Source: Serripes groenlandicus (lineage: Eukaryota; Mollusca; Bivalvia; Cardiida; Cardiidae). From it: DNA of 64,000 nucleotides. The translations under genes were made by a program, and so were the position numbers. Of the stretch, positions 59,876 through 64,000 are shown piece by piece (position 1 is the first letter of the stretch; each line of letters starts with the position of its first letter). Below the pieces are notes generated by a model, which saw only the letters and a list, made by a program, of their open reading frames with translations, did not search any database and had not been told where the DNA came from. The stretch is taken from NCBI GenBank assembly GCA_031761405.1, contig JASEVX010000013.1, forward strand, positions 56,065,298 through 56,129,297, read 5' to 3'.

Positions 59876-60940
59876 TTTTTTTGTATCCATCTACAAATGT
59901 AATTCTTAGGCTTAACTCGCTCACACAATTAATACCTCGGATGTCCTCCAGGAATATAAACCACTGATTTGGGGGAAATCGATGTTCGTTAGTGTGATGC
60001 CGTTAAAATAAGTCTCCTTTGATAGGTCCTGTTTGAATTATGGAACAAATTCACTTATTGCAATGCATTTTGGCTATTCATACTACAATATAACTTGTTA
60101 TTTAGAACAATTACCTGCACTCATTTGAATACACCGTCGAACATATGCAAATTACGATGTTATCTTTAGGAGCTATTGTACTATTGTCAGGTACTGCATG
60201 CATCTGAAATCCAACAAAAAGTATTCGATCACTTATATTAACACCATATTGTTTAAACTTTATATGAAATGTATCGTGTTTGTCTATACTCATTGGCCTA
60301 TCTATAACAGTATTATTACTATCAATTTGAAGTTTTGCCAAATCTAGCTCATATTAATTAAGAATGCTGTATGTTTTATTGATGTAATGCTTATTCCTAA
60401 GTAGTTTTCTTGATGTTTTTGATAAACTGCCATTAACACCTTGAAAGCAGTAGTATACATATACTTCAAAGACTAATATGATTAATATGATTATTGACAA
60501 ATGGTAAAAGAATACTTCAAAACTGATAGTAAATACGATTAACTATTTGACGTCATCAATAGTAAAATCCCATAATTTTATGAAAAATATATACCCGTTT
60601 CTCCTTTTGAATTATTCAATGAACTTCATTCATAGTTAAATACTGTAGAGTTTTACCGAAACCATCCGATTGAAGCAATTGGAACAAACACTGGGCCATA
60701 TTTTGTGACCCACTAAGGTAATCATTGATCATACAAAGCGTTTTTATTTGTCCATATGTACAGGCTTATCTACGGAACCTTATCATCAATGTATTGATTA
60801 TGCATACCTAAGCTTTTTTAATTGATATAAAGTATTGTATTCTTTTTCAATATATAAATGTTTTGCCGTTTAGAGTCATTTTCGTCACGGTCGTTTAACA
60901 TTATTAGAAGGGCTAGCTGTGATAATATCCAAAACTACTC
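59876..60940. other. No gene seen
   Basis: A 76-codon minus frame at 60111-60341 (MAKLQIDSNNTVIDRPMSID start) has unremarkable composition and no recognised family. Confidence 0.35.
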
Positions 60941-60944
60941 ACAG

Positions 60945-61045
60945 GAACTAGATTCGGACAAGTCTAGCTCCCTGCCTACAATATGTAATCACAGTGTTAG
61001 GAATATGTAATACGGACTAGGTTCGACAGTGCGGTACTGACAGTT
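60945..61045. repeat. Diverged unit of the 69-bp repeat
   Basis: GGAACTAGATTCGGACAAGT and ATATGTAATACGGACTAGGT match units at 646-985. Confidence 0.65.
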
Positions 61046-61220
61046 GTCACTAGATTATCGAAATGCGTCACTTTAATGTTGGTGTTTGTTGATACACTGC
61101 CAAGTGTTTTCGTAGCGATAAAACAAAATATACTATTAAAGAATGATTTACTGCTAGCTAACATTACAACATGTTGTAATATATGATCAAATAATGAATT
61201 TGCCATCTTATCTCATTTGT

Positions 61221-61360
61221 CGTCCGTATCTATTGTTTATATGTTATGTATGCTTGTTCACTTCGGTATACTTGATCACTGTTACAATTTGCATTGGCCG
61301 AAGGAGTGTATATTCTGATTTGCAGAATAAAATTGAATAGAATATAATTGAATTGATGAT
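61221..61360 (+). mobile_element. Retroelement 3' end with (AATTG)-type tail
   Basis: ATTGGCCGAAGGAGTGTATA, then TTTGCAGAATAAAATTGAAT and an imperfect AGAATATAATTGAATTGA tail. This is the layout of molluscan LINE 3' ends; no coding part remains. Confidence 0.6.
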
Positions 61361-61559
61361 ATAATTCATCCAAAACGTTCCTAAAATACAAGATACTGTA
61401 CGGGATCTTTCATGATCAGACAACTCTTGTGCGCAGGCTGATACGCATCTACATATTGAAATTGGTAGACATACAAACATTCCTATAGAAAGGAGAATAT
61501 GCGTACGTGTATATTGTCTGTCAATTACCAACATAGAGGTAAATGACTGTGAAAATCAT

Positions 61560-61855
61560 GTTTTCTTTTATTCTCTAACATTTTCTCTTGTGAATGAACA
61601 ATTTCTTTTAAGTTGGTATCAAAAGAGATCATCTTTAGACGACTTTTATTTTCTTATGAGCTCTGATTCCGAGACGACTCTTAAGTATATTTGTGCTTTT
61701 GTATATCATGTCCTTTTTATAAATTTGAATATTCATATAACACGATAGTGGATACAACATGTATTATGAATGTATAATAAAATATTTTAGGCCAGAGGTC
61801 TTTATTATCGATAAATATATTTACTTGACTTGACTTGATTAGATAAAATCAGAAG
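61560..61855 (+). mobile_element. Retroelement 3' end with (ACTTG)n tail
   Basis: Ends in AGGCCAGAGGTCTTTATTAT, CGATAAATATATT and three ACTTG-type repeats. Two such 3' ends 500 bases apart, in the same orientation. Confidence 0.6.
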
Positions 61856-63005
61856 ATCGATTTTTGTGTCACGTTGACCATTTCATCATATGAGGATATA
61901 TTATTGTATATGTTCACACATTTTCTTAGTATCGAAGTATGAATAAAATGCAATAACAAGTACTGTTTGTGAACACGATGAACAGTGATATATCAGCGTG
62001 AAAGACAGACAATTTTGTAAGTTCACTTATTAACAGATCGTGTATTTATAGAAATCAATAGATGACCTTTAACAGTGCAAACTCTCTATGACAAATGCAA
62101 GCGGAGACACAGAAGTGCATGTGTTTTAAGAAGGTGGCGCTCTAAAAGGCAGGCCAATTCCCAACAATGTTTTGCATCTACATTACGAATATTTAGATTC
62201 CTTAGTCCGTATTTCCCTTAAAATGAAATGTAGAATTGTTGAACTTGCTCTGTATAGGTGTTTTCTCGACAGAGGTGTCGTTATGGGAGTTAAGATTGTA
62301 TTTCTCACTTCACATTTTATAATTCGCACCTCACGCTTCAGCATGGGTGATACATTTCCAATCACTACCCGAGCGTTGCTTTTGATAAGATATGTATAAT
62401 GATGAATATAATATATCCATAGGTGCTACCTTTTTGAACAGCATACTTTAGTCAATAAACAATGATTTTAAAAGTAATTGACTAAACGATGATAATCTTC
62501 ATGTTATGTTTTGCATGATCATAAAATGTTTTGCATGATCATAAAATGTTTGGAATTCGTATTACTGTCGTCTATTATTACAATTCAAATTCAAATTATG
62601 TAACTAAATTCCATTTTCAAAATTCTTTTACTTTTAAACAGCTTGTCGAATTCCAAGATATTTTAGTACGAAGTCTTTTAGGTGACCCTTTACACAAACG
62701 GTTGAAACAATATTGATTGGTTGAAAAGGGGCAATATTACAAAACTTGGTATTTTGGTTTTCTTCTAAAACTTCTTGTGACAATTTAGTGATAATTTAGC
62801 AGAATTGTTTCCTTCATGGCCCTAGATAAATTGTTTCGGCCGCATTGGTTTGCTGCAAAACGTAGCCGGTAGGGGTTATCAGAAAAGGGATAAAATGAAC
62901 TTTTAGCTTCAAACGGCAACTTCTCCTAATTCACTTGATCGATATCAACCAATTTTCTTAAAGAATTTCCTTTGGTAATTATATTTCCATTTGTTTCGAA
63001 GATTC
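61856..63005. other. No gene seen
   Basis: Overlapping frames at 62172-62399 (plus) and 62183-62365 (minus) mirror each other. A 19-base direct doubling (TTTTGCATGATCATAAAAT) sits at about 62507-62547. Confidence 0.35.
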
Positions 63006-63317
63006 AATGCCTTATGACAAATGTCCTTCTCCTTTAAGGTATCTAATTTACAGAGTCCACTTCTTGCAGTTTCATCCCACCTTAATAACACTTTCCCTGA
63101 TTTACGAAGTAACATATTTGCTACAATATATGCTCATGTGATCTATTTACGTACAGTCTTAGATATGTCTGTATCAGCCTAGTCTGGCGATTTGCGACCT
63201 TAATGCATATGTTTAGAGTCAAGACTTACCTGAGTCTGTGCACACTCACAGTCCTAGCAGAGAAGTCACAGTCCGCGTATATGTTATTTAGACGTTAATA
63301 CCTTTTCAGTCAAAAAT
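63006..63317 (+). repeat. Dispersed repeat fragment
   Basis: ATGCCTTATGACAAATGTCC matches about 44815-44835, and AGTCAAGACTT with ATATG..ATTTAG matches 34577-34655. Confidence 0.6.
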
Positions 63318-64000
63318 CTAGAAGTGTAGCCTCAATAGTCGTATGTCAATGTAACACTAAATGATTCCAAGCCAGAGCGGCAATAAGACTTAAACTCGTC
63401 AGACGAGACTAATAAAGATGTAACATGTGTAAATGTGCATCTTCTGACCAAAACTCTAGAAGTGTAGCCTTAATAGTCGTATGCCAATATAACACTAAAT
63501 GATGCCAAGCCAGAGAGGCAATACGACCTAAAATCGTCAGACGAGACTCATAAAGATGTGACGTGTGTAAATATGCATCTTCTGACCAAAACTCTAGAAG
63601 TGTAGCCTCAATAGTCGTATGCCAATATAACACTAAATGATGCCAAGCCAGAGAGGCAATACGACCTAAAATCGTCAGACGAGACTAATAAAAATGTAAC
63701 ATGTGTAAATGTGCATCTTCTGACCAAAACTCTAGAAGTGTAGCCTTAATAGTCGTATGCCAATATAACACTAAATGATGCCACGCCAGAGAGGCAATAC
63801 GACCTAAAATCGTCGGACGAGACTCATAAAGATGTGACGTGTGTAAATGTGCATCTTCTGACCAAAACTCTAGAAGTGTAGCCTCAATAGTCGTATGCCA
63901 ATATAACACTAAATGATGCCTAGCCAGAGAGGCAATACGACCTAAAATCGTCAGACGAGACTCATAAAGATGTGACGTGTGTAAATGTGCATCTTCTGAC
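63318..64000. repeat. 138-bp satellite, runs past the window edge
   Basis: Five units starting at 63318, 63455, 63593, 63732 and 63870, each from CTAGAAGTGTAGCC to GTGCATCTTCTGACCAAAA. Two unit types alternate: A (GCCTCAATAG near the left, CTAATAAA and TAACATGTG near the right) and B (GCCTTAATAG, CTCATAAAG and TGACGTGTG). 138 is divisible by three, which leaves 74-codon frames on the minus strand that stop at each type A unit. Confidence 0.95.

Noticed and set aside
63409..63909. 74-codon minus-strand frames encoding a 46-residue repeat
   Set aside because: They follow from a 138-bp satellite unit divisible by three; type A units carry a stop and nothing else suggests coding.

Overview
The window looks like AT-rich, repeat-dense nuclear DNA of an invertebrate, most likely a bivalve mollusc. 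The grounds are indirect: two intronless Mab-21/cGAS-like coding exons with bivalve-style C-terminal extensions, many tRNA-headed SINEs (one family with the GGCGTTAAACCCCAATCAATC-type tail typical of molluscan Meta-type SINEs), a 5'-truncated LINE, and many minisatellites. Species cannot be read from the sequence. No bacterial operons, CRISPR arrays or rRNA genes are visible.

The only clear protein-coding content is a same-strand pair of paralogous Mab-21-like nucleotidyltransferases, probably cGAS-like receptors (cGLRs). Gene 2 (49459-51576, 705 codons) is intact and keeps the Gly-Ser motif and all three predicted catalytic Asp residues. Gene 1 (32422-34281) is its damaged sister. It keeps the three Asp but has Val for the motif Gly, a +1 frameshift and a stop that detach a still recognisable C-terminal module (34277-34522), and a short uORF over its start codon. 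The two copies share about 1 kb of 5' flank (a 47-bp minisatellite, a GA tract, a promoter-proximal block, and a splice-acceptor-like site just before the ATG), so the whole unit was duplicated. A single 163-codon frame on the minus strand (11658-12132) may be the last exon of another gene. A weak minus-strand frame lies at 3409-3735.

Layout: 0-17 kb holds tandem repeats (69, 135, 39, 89 and about 155 bp units), dispersed repeats, the candidate exon and SINEs. 17-27 kb holds SINEs, a direct duplication of about 1.4 kb (20800-22175 and 22706-24075) and dispersed repeat F. 27-36 kb holds repeat D, long 47-bp arrays, a GA tract and gene 1. 36-48 kb holds duplicated blocks with SINEs nested in older repeats, more copies of D and F, and a 44-bp minisatellite of about 1.2 kb. 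48-52 kb holds gene 2 with its flank. 52-64 kb holds SINE remnants, a 1.3-kb foldback element with two nested near-perfect palindromes, a 557-bp TTAA-flanked MITE-like element, a LINE fragment inserted into repeat D with a 5-bp target duplication, more retroelement 3' ends, and a 138-bp satellite running off the window with an alternating dimer pattern.

All identities are from reading by eye. Copy boundaries of old repeats are approximate, and repeat letters (B, C, D, E, F, G) are local labels for this window.
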